Of a DNA stretch of 9,443 bases, positions 1 to 6,038 are shown one piece after another. A program made the translations under genes and the position numbers. The notes beneath the pieces were generated by a model. It saw only the letters and a program-made list of their open reading frames with translations. It made no database searches and was not told the DNA's origin. Numbering within the stretch: the first letter of the stretch is position 1; each line of letters opens with the position of its first letter. Source of the stretch: Rhodospirillaceae bacterium (GTDB lineage: Bacteria > Pseudomonadota > Alphaproteobacteria > Rhodospirillales > Magnetospirillaceae); NCBI GenBank assembly GCA_013349735.1, contig DUZC01000064.1, forward strand, positions 1 through 9,443, written 5' to 3'.

Positions 1-661
1 ATTCACCTGATAAGATTTGAACTTCGTCAGCCATGCCCGAGCGCCCGGACAATGCGTTGATTACCACCACCGTCAACAAACCCTCGGCAATTGCCAAGGG
101 GATCTGGGTAATGGCGTAGACCGAACCGAATTTGATGACAGCGCCAAAGAAACCCGAGACCGGGTCGGGATAAGCCAGCGCCAGTTGCGCCGACGTGACG
201 GCATAAGTTGCCAGATCACCACAGGCCGCAGCCAAAAAAATGCTGATCGCCACCGAGGCCCCTGCTTTGCCGGCCAAGCGCCAAATGGCCCAACTGACCC
301 AAGGGCCGGCGATGGCCATGGAAAAAACATTGGCCCCTAAGGTGGTCAAGCCACCATGAGCCAACAGCAACGCCTGGAATAACAGGACAATGGACCCTAA
401 AACAGCCATGACCATTGGCCCAAAAACCACCGCACCCAGGCCCGTTCCCGTGGGGTGGGAACAGGACCCGGTGACACTCGGCATTTTCAACGCCGAAAGT
501 ACGAAAGCAAATGCCCCGGCGGCGGCCAAAGTCAATCTCGCCTGAGGACGCTCTGCGACAATGGCTTTTAGCCGCAAGCCACCGATAATGACGAATGGTG
601 CCGAGACGGCAAACCATCCTGCCGCATGCGCTGCGGGAAGATATCCCTCCATAATGTGCAT
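1..661 (-). CDS. cbiM: CbiM, cobalt ECF transporter membrane subunit (3'-truncated by window edge)
   Basis: CbiM is the substrate-capture membrane protein of the CbiMNQO-type energy-coupling factor transporter, which imports Co2+ for cobalamin synthesis. The frame opens with MHIMEGYLP. In the CbiM/NikM family the free N-terminal Met-His pair helps bind the metal, which fixes the start at 661. A purine-rich stretch (GAGGGTGG) lies about 8 bases upstream. The hallmark PSVTGSCSHPTGTGLGA follows at residues 61-77, with His69 as the likely further metal ligand. Several hydrophobic helices follow, ending with an ITQIPLAIAEGLLTVVV segment typical of the last CbiM helix. About 220 codons are present with no stop, so only a short C-terminus is missing. 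A cobalamin riboswitch lies upstream, so repression by B12 is expected. cbiN, cbiQ and cbiO would be expected off the left edge. NikM is the alternative reading, but the B12 control argues for cobalt. Confidence 0.95.
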   Translation of the reverse strand, partial: MHIMEGYLPAAHAAGWFAVSAPFVIIGGLRLKAIVAERPQARLTLAAAGAFAFVLSALKMPSVTGSCSHPTGTGLGAVVFGPMVMAVLGSIVLLFQALLLAHGGLTTLGANVFSMAIAGPWVSWAIWRLAGKAGASVAISIFLAAACGDLATYAVTSAQLALAYPDPVSGFFGAVIKFGSVYAITQIPLAIAEGLLTVVVINALSGRSGMADEVQILSGE

Positions 662-698
662 AACATCCACCCTCGATCCGACAAGCGGCCCGACCTGG

Positions 699-723
699 AC
701 AAACCCGGAGCACCCCGCCCGGG
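699..723 (-). terminator. Weak hairpin between riboswitch and cbiM (possible expression platform)
   Basis: Read on the minus strand, CCCGG at 723-719 and CCGGG at 708-704 can pair around a 10-base loop, followed by TTTGT. It lies between the B12 box and the cbiM start, where a riboswitch expression platform would be. The stem is short and the T-run is broken, so it may be a weak terminator, part of a ribosome-site switch, or nothing. Confidence 0.25.
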
Positions 724-742
724 ATTGCGTCTGGCACGCAAG

Positions 743-964
743 GATGATGGCAGGTCTCCTGGCTTGCGGATCACCGAACCCCAGCTCTAGCCTTCCCAGC
801 CAAAATGCAGTCCCCCGGTGGACGTCGGGACTGCGGCCAGTGGCGATCATCGCGCCGGATTCTAACCGCTCACAGTTGCGGGGGCAGCCACGGATCAAGC
901 AAAAGCGCCGCCCCGTGTTCCCTTTTCACCCCGGCTGTCGAAGACCGCGCGAGGAACCATCGTC
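743..964 (-). promoter_or_regulatory. Cobalamin (adenosylcobalamin) riboswitch controlling cbiM
   Basis: On the minus strand the B12 box AAGCCAGGAGACCTGCC is at 765-749. Upstream are, in order, GGGAA (922-918), the CTGCCCCCGCAACTGTGAGC core element (around 890-870), CGCCACTGG (around 845-836) and GGGAAGGC just before the B12 box. These appear in the order of the conserved aptamer. The outer stem can close between GACGATGG (964-957) and CCATCATC (750-743) with one mismatch, which gives the boundaries. The family binds adenosylcobalamin or related cobalamins and turns off cobalt-uptake or B12-synthesis genes. Here it sits 81 bases upstream of cbiM in the same orientation. Confidence 0.95.
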
Positions 965-970
965 GGTAAC

Positions 971-997
971 ATTATCGTCAGCCCTGACAAGGGTCAA
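971..997 (-). promoter_or_regulatory. Predicted sigma70-type promoter for riboswitch-cbiM transcript
   Basis: On the minus strand, TTGACC (997-992) and GATAAT (976-971) are separated by 15 bases. This is one or two bases short of ideal, but both boxes match consensus well. Initiation about seven bases downstream would be near 964, exactly where the outer riboswitch stem begins, and this independently supports the call. Confidence 0.6.
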
Positions 998-1002
998 GGC
1001 TG
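979..1002. repeat. Inverted repeat inside the cbiM promoter (operator-like)
   Basis: CAGCCCTGAC (979-988) and GTCAAGGCTG (993-1002) form 10-base arms with one mismatched or wobble pair and a 4-base centre. The repeat overlaps the -35 box and fills the spacer, where a repressor could block RNA polymerase. It could also be the 3' hairpin of the gene ending at 1054, but no T-run follows. Confidence 0.45.
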
Positions 1003-1053
1003 GCTTCCCCCTGCAAAAGTTTATGCGTCAAAATTGATAAGCGATTCTGAGCC

Positions 1054-1554
1054 TCAGGTAATCTCTATTTCAATGGTGTCCTTACTGCGCACATCGGGAC
1101 CGGACTTACTCTGGTCGACGAAAATTACCTTCCAATGCGGCAATTCACTCTTTATGCGTCTGGCCAAAATGATGGCGCGGTTGGTGAACTTTTCAACATC
1201 GGCTGCGGCCGTCGTTTCTGAATTACGCCAAGCGACGATATCGCTTTGCAAGCCTTGACTGAAAGGGAGAGCCCGAACGTCAGCGGTTTCGTCATCACTG
1301 TTCCAAACCCCGTCCGTGCCAAAATAGCACATCAATCGAACCCAGCAGTTTCTGTCAAAAGAAGGTTTTGCCAAAACTGGCTCGGCTTGGCGGAGCCTAT
1401 TGATTTCCGCGCGCAAACTCTCGATTTCCGAGACCCCTTCTCGGACAATCCGGTATAAGCAACCTTCTTCGTGAAGTTGATGTTCCGCCGCTTTGGTAAG
1501 GCAGTAGCAAGGTAATTTGGCGGAAAGCATCCGCGACAGTATGTTTTCTGTCAT
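1054..1554 (-). CDS. Hypothetical protein, 166 residues, cysteine-containing
   Basis: I do not recognise this protein. The ATG at 1554 is preferred over one eight codons upstream because AAGGGG sits seven bases before it. There is no signal peptide or membrane segment, so it should be cytoplasmic. It has five cysteines (16, 18, 32, 70, 76), including a Cys-x-Cys near the N-terminus. Residues 41-57 are charged and heptad-like (possible short coiled coil). Residues 119-147 look like an amphipathic helix leading into a strand (ELPHWKVIFVD), and the tail is beta-like (DTIEIEIT). The middle is aromatic and polar. Upstream is a promoter-terminator unit that may be its regulated leader. The next gene in the same direction is cbiM, but that has its own promoter, so co-transcription is not implied. 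The frame is open for its full length, has a good ribosome site and shows no rival frame, so it is probably real. Confidence 0.7.
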   Translation of the reverse strand: MTENILSRMLSAKLPCYCLTKAAEHQLHEEGCLYRIVREGVSEIESLRAEINRLRQAEPVLAKPSFDRNCWVRLMCYFGTDGVWNSDDETADVRALPFSQGLQSDIVAWRNSETTAAADVEKFTNRAIILARRIKSELPHWKVIFVDQSKSGPDVRSKDTIEIEIT

Positions 1555-1605
1555 CTTTTTGCCCCTTAAACTGGCCATGGCGAGACAAAATTACTGTTAT
1601 CCCAG

Positions 1606-1633
1606 AAAAAAGGCCGTGTCCGAAGACACGGCC
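1606..1633 (-). terminator. Strong intrinsic terminator
   Basis: On the minus strand GGCCGTGTC (1633-1625) pairs perfectly with GACACGGCC (1620-1612) across a TTCG tetraloop, followed directly by six Ts (1611-1606). On the plus strand the stem is followed by CAAG, so it works leftward only. No protein gene ends just before it, which means it terminates a short RNA or acts as an attenuator ahead of the 1554 start. Confidence 0.88.
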
Positions 1634-1702
1634 CAAGTTTAGGGAGGAAACGTCCAAGAAAGGCAGACAAGTGGACGGTCTGAGACTGTCCGATTTGCTG
1701 CA
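1606..1702 (-). ncRNA. Candidate small RNA or attenuated leader (~97 nt)
   Basis: A promoter with a predicted start near 1702 and a strong terminator ending at 1606 define a short transcript with no credible protein. Its 5' part can fold as GGACAGTC/GACCGTCC (1691-1684 with 1680-1673, one mismatch, three-base loop). A competing stem, CGTCCA/TGGACG (1677-1672 with 1656-1651), uses the same bases, so the two folds exclude each other. A pyrimidine-rich single-stranded stretch with CCTCCC (1647-1642) resembles an anti-Shine-Dalgarno seed. The layout of 5' hairpin, open region and U-tailed terminator fits a trans-acting small RNA. The alternative is a regulated leader of the 166-residue gene. I do not recognise a named RNA family. 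Confidence 0.45.
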
Positions 1703-1708
1703 GTGCAA

Positions 1709-1737
1709 AATTTACGAAACCTTACGCTGCATTGCAA
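1709..1737 (-). promoter_or_regulatory. Predicted sigma70-type promoter for the short RNA
   Basis: On the minus strand TTGCAA (1737-1732) and TAAATT (1714-1709) are separated by exactly 17 bases. The predicted start is near 1702, about 70 bases before the terminator stem. Confidence 0.5.
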
Positions 1738-1803
1738 GAAAAAAAGCCAGAAACACCTTATCTAGCGCTGGGATTTCCTAGACTTCCGCCACTTTTCATG
1801 GCG

Positions 1804-1838
1804 CAACCTAGCTATGCACTGAGCGCATAGCTAGGTTG
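1804..1838. repeat. Perfect 14-bp inverted repeat upstream of transglycosylase
   Basis: CAACCTAGCTATGC (1804-1817) and its exact reverse complement (1825-1838) flank a seven-base centre. No T-run follows on either strand, so it is not a standard intrinsic terminator. It lies 66 bases before the transglycosylase start and could be an operator, an mRNA leader hairpin or an interspersed palindromic element. Confidence 0.8.
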
Positions 1839-1903
1839 GCACGAGATTCGCATTCCTGACTTGCTGGCTGTTCTTGCCAGGCCCGACGACCGATGGAATG
1901 ACC

Positions 1904-2731
1904 ATGCGACGCTTCGCCCTTCTGATTACCGTCTTTGTAGCCGTTATTTTTGCCGGCGGATTGATGGCCCCAGCGCTGGCCCTGGCTGACCGCGCTCTTT
2001 GCCAGAGCGAAACAGCGCGCCAGGAAAGCTTGATGGGCATTCCCAAGCAGCTTTTGCACGCGATCTCGTTGGTGGAATCTGGCCGATGGGACACGGAACG
2101 CCGGGAAAGTTTTGCCTGGCCCTGGACCGTAACCGCCGAGGGCGAGGGACAATATTTGCCGAGCAAAGAGGCGGCGAAGGACGAAGTACGCCGATTACTG
2201 GCCAATGGGGTGCGCAATATCGATGTCGGCTGCATGCAAGTAAACCTGCAGGCCCATCCTGACGCCTTTGCGACGCTCGACGACGCCTTCGACCCGAAGA
2301 CAAATGTGGCCTATGCCGCGCATTTCTTATCGGACCTATTTAAGGATGCCGGCAATTGGCCGACCGCCGGCGCTTATTACCATTCACAAACGCCTAATCT
2401 GGCCAAAGCCTATAAAGATAAATTGATGTCCGTCTGGGATCAGGCCCGGCGCCATGGCGAAATGACCGCGCAATTCGCCGCAGCCGATGACTCCGTGGCA
2501 CATCGCCCACCGGTTGGTCTGTTGCTGTGGGAATTTTCAGAGACTAAGGCACTGGACAGCGGCCCTCCAGCAGGCAGCAAGCCTATGGGAGCGAACGCTC
2601 CGGCCGTCCGGGCACCGCAAACCCAAGCCGAACGCGAGGAAGCGAAGCGTGCGGCCGACGCCTATCGGCAATCGCGGATAGAGGAATATCGCCAGCGCAA
2701 AGCCTCGCTGTCGGCGGGCAGCAAGACCTGA
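1904..2731 (+). CDS. Secreted SLT-family lytic transglycosylase
   Basis: Enzymes of this family cleave the glycan strand of peptidoglycan in the periplasm, leaving 1,6-anhydro-muropeptides. The ATG at 1904 (275 residues) is chosen because MRRFALLITV directly starts a Sec signal peptide and GGAA lies about five bases upstream. A TTG at 1874 and an ATG at 1898 are possible but would push residues ahead of it. Predicted cleavage is after the ALALA at residues 24-28. The SLT fold follows: ISLVESGRW (54-62) with catalytic Glu58, AWPWTVTAEG (71-80), NIDVGCMQVN (105-114), and a late AYYHSQTP (157-164) typical of the substrate groove. The C-terminal 40 residues are charged, rich in Arg, Glu and Ala, and probably helical. 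It stands alone, ending 13 bases from a convergent gene. Which machine or growth process it serves cannot be seen here. Confidence 0.9.
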   Translation: MRRFALLITVFVAVIFAGGLMAPALALADRALCQSETARQESLMGIPKQLLHAISLVESGRWDTERRESFAWPWTVTAEGEGQYLPSKEAAKDEVRRLLANGVRNIDVGCMQVNLQAHPDAFATLDDAFDPKTNVAYAAHFLSDLFKDAGNWPTAGAYYHSQTPNLAKAYKDKLMSVWDQARRHGEMTAQFAAADDSVAHRPPVGLLLWEFSETKALDSGPPAGSKPMGANAPAVRAPQTQAEREEAKRAADAYRQSRIEEYRQRKASLSAGSKT

Positions 2732-2744
2732 AAATCAGTATAAT

Positions 2745-3443
2745 TCAGGACTGAAGCCACTCCCGCAACAAGGCGGTGACGACCGAGGGCTGTTCCAGCG
2801 GGGATAAATGCCCGCAATGATCGACTAGAACCAATCTTGCACCGGGAATCCCATCGGCTATTTCCTGCATGATGGCCGGTGTGGTCAAGCCATCCTGCTG
2901 CCCGCCGACAACCAATGTCGGCGCGGCGACGGCCGACAATCCAGGCCGACTGTCCGGCCTGGTCATGATCGCGGTCTGCTGGTGGATAAAACCAAGGGCG
3001 CCGACCGTTTCGGCCATGGCCAGTGCGACCAACCCGATATGCGGCAAATCAAGATGGTCGGGGTGAAGCTGCGTCGCCAGAAGTGGGCGGGGAATTTTGC
3101 CAAAACCACCCCGTTTGGTGATATCCAGCAATTCAAGACGACGTTGCGTGGCCTCGGGCGTATCGGGCCGGGCGGAGGTATTGAATAAAGCGAGCCGGTC
3201 AACCCGTTCCGGGGCTCGTCTTAGGATTTCAAATGCTACATACCCGCCCATCGACAGCCCTGCCAGGGCAAATCGATCCGGGGCTTTGGACAGCAAATTG
3301 TTAGCCAAGGCCGCGATCGACTCCTGGCCTGTTAAGTCGGCCACCTGCATCTCTGCCAAATCAGCCAGACCGTCCAATTGATGCGCCCACAATCTTTGAT
3401 CGTTAAGCAAACCGGGACAGAGCAGCAAAGGCATGCGCTTCAT
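2745..3443 (-). CDS. Alpha/beta-fold hydrolase
   Basis: This is a cytoplasmic serine hydrolase of the alpha/beta superfamily, 232 residues from the ATG at 3443. That start has GAGG six bases upstream. A longer frame from 3509 would overlap the preceding gene. The nucleophile elbow GLSMGGY (62-68) places the catalytic Ser at 64. The probable acid is Asp184 (GGQQDGLTTP) and the catalytic His is 212 (DHCGHLSPLEQP). The early LLLCPGLLND (6-15) is the oxyanion-side loop. The sequence suits small ester, lactone or enol-lactone substrates, as in 3-oxoadipate enol-lactonase-like enzymes, but substrate cannot be assigned. It begins eight bases after the isochorismatase-fold gene, so the two are almost certainly co-transcribed. 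It ends 13 bases from the convergent transglycosylase with no strong terminator visible. Confidence 0.88.
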   Translation of the reverse strand: MKRMPLLLCPGLLNDQRLWAHQLDGLADLAEMQVADLTGQESIAALANNLLSKAPDRFALAGLSMGGYVAFEILRRAPERVDRLALFNTSARPDTPEATQRRLELLDITKRGGFGKIPRPLLATQLHPDHLDLPHIGLVALAMAETVGALGFIHQQTAIMTRPDSRPGLSAVAAPTLVVGGQQDGLTTPAIMQEIADGIPGARLVLVDHCGHLSPLEQPSVVTALLREWLQS

Positions 3444-3451
3444 TTTATCCT

Positions 3452-3994
3452 CTATTTGATGAGAGCAACCAATTCCTTGAACTCTGGCGTCCCAGCGCGA
3501 CGAAGCCACTCGAAAAAGACCATTTCCAGAGATACCAGCCCGATGCCGGCCTGGCCAAGCCGCGCCCAGGCCAGACTTTCACTTTCGGCGCGGCGGGACG
3601 CACTGGCATCAACCACGACGAAGACGTCATGACCGATTTCCTTCAATCCCAATGCCGTTTGCAAAACACAAACATGCGCTTCCAGCCCAGCCAGAACCAC
3701 TTGTCGCCGGCCCGACCCTCGCAGCCTCTGTAAAATGACGGCATCATCGACGCAGCTAAAGGTCATCTTGGCCTGCGCCCCTTCGATGGGCATCCATTCA
3801 CGAAGGTCAAAAATCGTCGGCCCTATCCCTGCCGGATATTGCTCTGTTACGATACAGGGCACATTCAGGCGCTGCGCCGCCCGCATTAACAAGCCGCACC
3901 CCCGGATAACCCGGCGCGGGTCAGAGCAAACCGGCGCTAAGCGCTCCTGCACATCAATAATCATCAGAATCGATGTTTCCGCGAGGATCTTCAT
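3452..3994 (-). CDS. Isochorismatase-fold hydrolase (ISOC1/ISOC2 type)
   Basis: This is a cysteine hydrolase of the isochorismatase superfamily, 180 residues. The ATG at 3994 is preferred over an adjacent GTG at 3997; GGAG lies eight bases before the ATG. The superfamily triad is visible: Asp14 (IIDVQERL), Lys76 (AKMTFSC) and Cys109 (LEAHVCVLQT). The motifs TEQYPAGIGPT (50-60) and the C-terminal LEMVFFEWLRRAGTPEFKEL match the ISOC1/ISOC2-like branch, not true EntB-type isochorismatases or nicotinamidases. The substrate of that branch is poorly defined, so none is proposed. It is first in a two-gene operon with the alpha/beta hydrolase and diverges from the helicase gene; the promoter region between them is short and I could not assign good boxes for this gene. 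Confidence 0.9.
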   Translation of the reverse strand: MKILAETSILMIIDVQERLAPVCSDPRRVIRGCGLLMRAAQRLNVPCIVTEQYPAGIGPTIFDLREWMPIEGAQAKMTFSCVDDAVILQRLRGSGRRQVVLAGLEAHVCVLQTALGLKEIGHDVFVVVDASASRRAESESLAWARLGQAGIGLVSLEMVFFEWLRRAGTPEFKELVALIK

Positions 3995-4057
3995 CACCCA
4001 ATCTCCAAATTCGGCCGCTATTTTCGTCTAAATACCCCCTTGGCCCAAACCATATAT

Positions 4058-4085
4058 TTGACAGCATCGCTTGACCCACTATTAT
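4058..4085 (+). promoter_or_regulatory. Predicted sigma70-type promoter for the DEAD-box helicase
   Basis: A perfect TTGACA (4058-4063) and TATTAT (4080-4085) are separated by 16 bases, with predicted initiation near 4092. It reads into the helicase and leaves a leader of about 70 bases to the ATG at 4162, or about 16 bases to a TTG at 4108. Confidence 0.65.
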
Positions 4086-4161
4086 CCCGGCTCACAACAG
4101 TTTCCCGTTGCCCTTTAAGATTGACCTTGGCGCCTCCGATTTGCCGGATTTAGAACCACCC

Positions 4162-5748
4162 ATGACATTTGCCGATTTAGGCCTGGGCCCTGAGACCGTA
4201 AGGGCCGTGGAGGAAGCTGGGTATTCGACACCCACGCCGATCCAAACTCAAGCCATTCCCGTGGTTTTAATGGGGCGCGACGTTCTTGGCGTTGCCCAGA
4301 CCGGTACAGGCAAGACCGCCGGATTCACCTTGCCAATGATCGAAATACTGGCTGGCAGCCGTGCCAAGGCCCGGATGCCGCGGTCCTTGATCTTGGCGCC
4401 AACCCGTGAATTGGCCAGCCAGGTTTCAGAAAGCTTTGAGCGCTATGGAAAATATCACCGCCTGACCATGGCCAAACTGATTGGCGGCGAAAGCTTTGGT
4501 GATCAGGAAAAGCTCCTCGATCGCGGGGTTGACGTTCTGATCGCGACGCCGGGACGCATGCTCGATCTGTTTGAGCGCGGTCGCATTTTGCTTAATGATG
4601 TTAAGGTCCTGGTTATTGACGAAGCGGACCGCATGCTGGATATGGGATTTATTCCGGATGTAGAGCGCATTGTTTCGTTTTTGCCGAAGATCCGTCAGAC
4701 CTTGTTTTTTTCTGCTACGATGGCCCCGGAAATCCGTCGTCTGGCCGACGCCTTCCTGATCAATCCAAAAGAAATTTCCGTCGCACCACAGGCCTCAACG
4801 GCCACGACCGTCGAACAATTTCTGGTCGTCTGCGAAGATATCGATAAACGTGAGGCGTTGCGTCACCTTATCCGTGTTGAGGACGTAAAAAACGCCTTGA
4901 TTTTCTGCAATCGCAAACGCGATGTCGATATCCTTTGCCGTTCTTTAGCCAAACATGACTTTGATGTCGTGCAACTGCATGGCGACATGGCGCAGTCTTC
5001 CCGTACGGAAACGCTAGAGCGGTTTAAGAATGGCAGCGTCCGTTTGATGGTCTGCTCGGATGTGGCCGCGCGGGGGCTGGACATATCCAATCTGTCTCAT
5101 GTCTTCAATTTTGATGTGCCCCATCATGCCGAGGACTATGCCCATCGGATTGGCCGCACGGGCCGGGCCGGAAAACTTGGCCGGTCATTTACCCTCGCGA
5201 CCCCCGAAGATGGCAAATTCGTTGCGTCCATCGTCGCGCTGATTGGCAAGGAAATTCTTCGAATGCCGATCGAAGGGTTGCCGGAACTGCCTCTGGACAT
5301 GAACGCCTCGGGGCATCGCGGCGGACGCCGTCCGCCGGGACGTGGCGGAAGAAGCTCTAAACCTTCCCCTCGGGAACCCAGAGCCGAAGCGCCCAAGCCC
5401 GCGCCGTCATCGGCATCGGCATCGGCATCGGCACCGGCACCGGTGGTGCCGCCCAAGCCAAAGCCTGTCCGAGAGCCGGACCGCGAAAGGGATCGGCAAG
5501 GGCGCCGCAAAGACTATGGAAAGGTTGATCGTCTAGGAATCGGCGAATTAAACAATCCCGATAACACGGTTGGTTTTGGCGTTCATGTTCCTGAATTTAT
5601 TCGCCAACTGCCATTCCCTGTGGCCAAACCGGACGTGGATCCACCAGCCGAGGCTGAAAAGCCGATCAAGGCGAAACCAAAACGGAGCCGTGGTACCCGC
5701 GCCAAAAAGCCGATAGGGCTTGAAGAAGGCGGCTCTAAATCCGAATAA
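4162..5748 (+). CDS. rhlE: DEAD-box ATP-dependent RNA helicase, RhlE type
   Basis: An ATP-dependent RNA-unwinding enzyme of 528 residues, acting in the cytoplasm on structured RNA such as ribosome precursors or mRNA. The ATG at 4162 is preferred because MTFADLGLG is the usual RhlE N-terminus. A TTG at 4108 in the same frame would add 18 residues, and neither start has a strong ribosome site. Motifs in order: Q motif with TPTPIQ (23-28), I AQTGTGKT (45-52), Ia PTRELA (80-85), TPGR (129-132), II DEAD (153-156), III SAT (184-186), IV ALIFCN (245-250), V RGLD (304-307) and VI HRIGRTGR (328-335). After about residue 375 comes a long basic tail: RGGRRPPGRGGR, a Ser-Ala/Pro-Ala stretch (417-427), an Arg/Lys/Asp/Glu-rich block, a short conserved-looking FGVHVPEFIRQ (472-482) and a final Lys/Arg-rich segment, suited to RNA binding. 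No clear terminator follows. Confidence 0.95.
   Translation: MTFADLGLGPETVRAVEEAGYSTPTPIQTQAIPVVLMGRDVLGVAQTGTGKTAGFTLPMIEILAGSRAKARMPRSLILAPTRELASQVSESFERYGKYHRLTMAKLIGGESFGDQEKLLDRGVDVLIATPGRMLDLFERGRILLNDVKVLVIDEADRMLDMGFIPDVERIVSFLPKIRQTLFFSATMAPEIRRLADAFLINPKEISVAPQASTATTVEQFLVVCEDIDKREALRHLIRVEDVKNALIFCNRKRDVDILCRSLAKHDFDVVQLHGDMAQSSRTETLERFKNGSVRLMVCSDVAARGLDISNLSHVFNFDVPHHAEDYAHRIGRTGRAGKLGRSFTLATPEDGKFVASIVALIGKEILRMPIEGLPELPLDMNASGHRGGRRPPGRGGRSSKPSPREPRAEAPKPAPSSASASASAPAPVVPPKPKPVREPDRERDRQGRRKDYGKVDRLGIGELNNPDNTVGFGVHVPEFIRQLPFPVAKPDVDPPAEAEKPIKAKPKRSRGTRAKKPIGLEEGGSKSE
5410..5442 (+). repeat. In-frame hexanucleotide repeat in helicase tail
   Basis: Four exact copies of TCGGCA (5410-5433) are followed by a variant CCGGCA and CCG. 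They encode alternating Ser-Ala then Pro-Ala in the disordered tail. Because the unit is six bases, copy-number change would alter linker length without shifting frame. Confidence 0.85.
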
Positions 5749-6038
5749 GTGGGCTTTTGGAAATACGACCTTCACCGTGAACTTGGCCATTCAGCGAAAA
5801 CTTTTCAAATACTGTTAAGAGCCCATGACAACAGGCGCCGCAATTTGCTATTGTTCGCGCCGAAAAAAGGGGGCGTCAGACCCGCTGCGTATCGAAGGAG
5901 GATGGAAGCGATTGCTAATCTGCCATTCTTTTATCGCTCACAGCGCCAAGCCGCGATCCGTGGAATCACTTATTTTTCGTTTGGCATTCTTGAGCCAGAC
6001 GGCGATGTGACGTCGAACACAAACCAGCGAGAGGGACC
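5749..6038 (+). other. Intergenic leader region before korA
   Basis: These 290 bases hold no convincing gene. Frames passing through (up to 115 residues) have no recognisable content and one runs into korA. The notable element is a perfect AAGGAGG (5895-5901) with no good start at normal spacing except a TTG at 5912, which would give a 32-codon peptide ending at 6010, 28 bases before korA. I could not identify a confident promoter or a terminator for the helicase gene. Confidence 0.4.

Larger units (their letters stand above)
1555..1903. other. Non-coding region between unknown gene and transglycosylase
   Basis: This stretch holds no convincing protein gene. It contains a minus-strand promoter (1709-1737), a candidate small RNA ending in a strong terminator (1606-1702), and a 14-bp perfect inverted repeat (1804-1838). 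I see no clear plus-strand promoter for the transglycosylase. Confidence 0.6.

Noticed and set aside
216..737. 173-codon minus-strand frame over cbiM
   Set aside because: It is an out-of-frame shadow of cbiM starting in the riboswitch-cbiM leader, with no family features, while the CbiM frame shows all hallmark motifs.
561..1037. 158-codon plus-strand frame across the riboswitch
   Set aside because: It is antisense to the riboswitch and the cbiM start and has Pro/Arg/Ser-rich composition typical of a non-coding GC-rich frame.
1022..1050. TTGAT half-site resembling an FNR box
   Set aside because: The second half does not match ATCAA at the required spacing and the site lies behind a gene end, not in a plausible anaerobic promoter.
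1397..1708. 103-codon minus-strand frame through the terminator
   Set aside because: It crosses the perfect terminator hairpin and overlaps the better supported 166-residue gene in another frame, with no recognisable content.
1831..2303. Minus-strand frames antisense to the transglycosylase
   Set aside because: They mirror the real gene's codon periodicity and lack any family signature or ribosome site that I can see.
2727..2749. CCTGAA/TTCAGG inverted repeat between the convergent transglycosylase and hydrolase genes
   Set aside because: Only six AT-containing pairs with an 11-base loop and no T-run, too weak to call a terminator.
5825..6010. 61-codon frame in the korA leader from the ATG at 5825
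   Set aside because: Composition is arbitrary and the upstream ribosome site is poor; only its last 32 codons, after AAGGAGG, are kept as a low-interest possibility.
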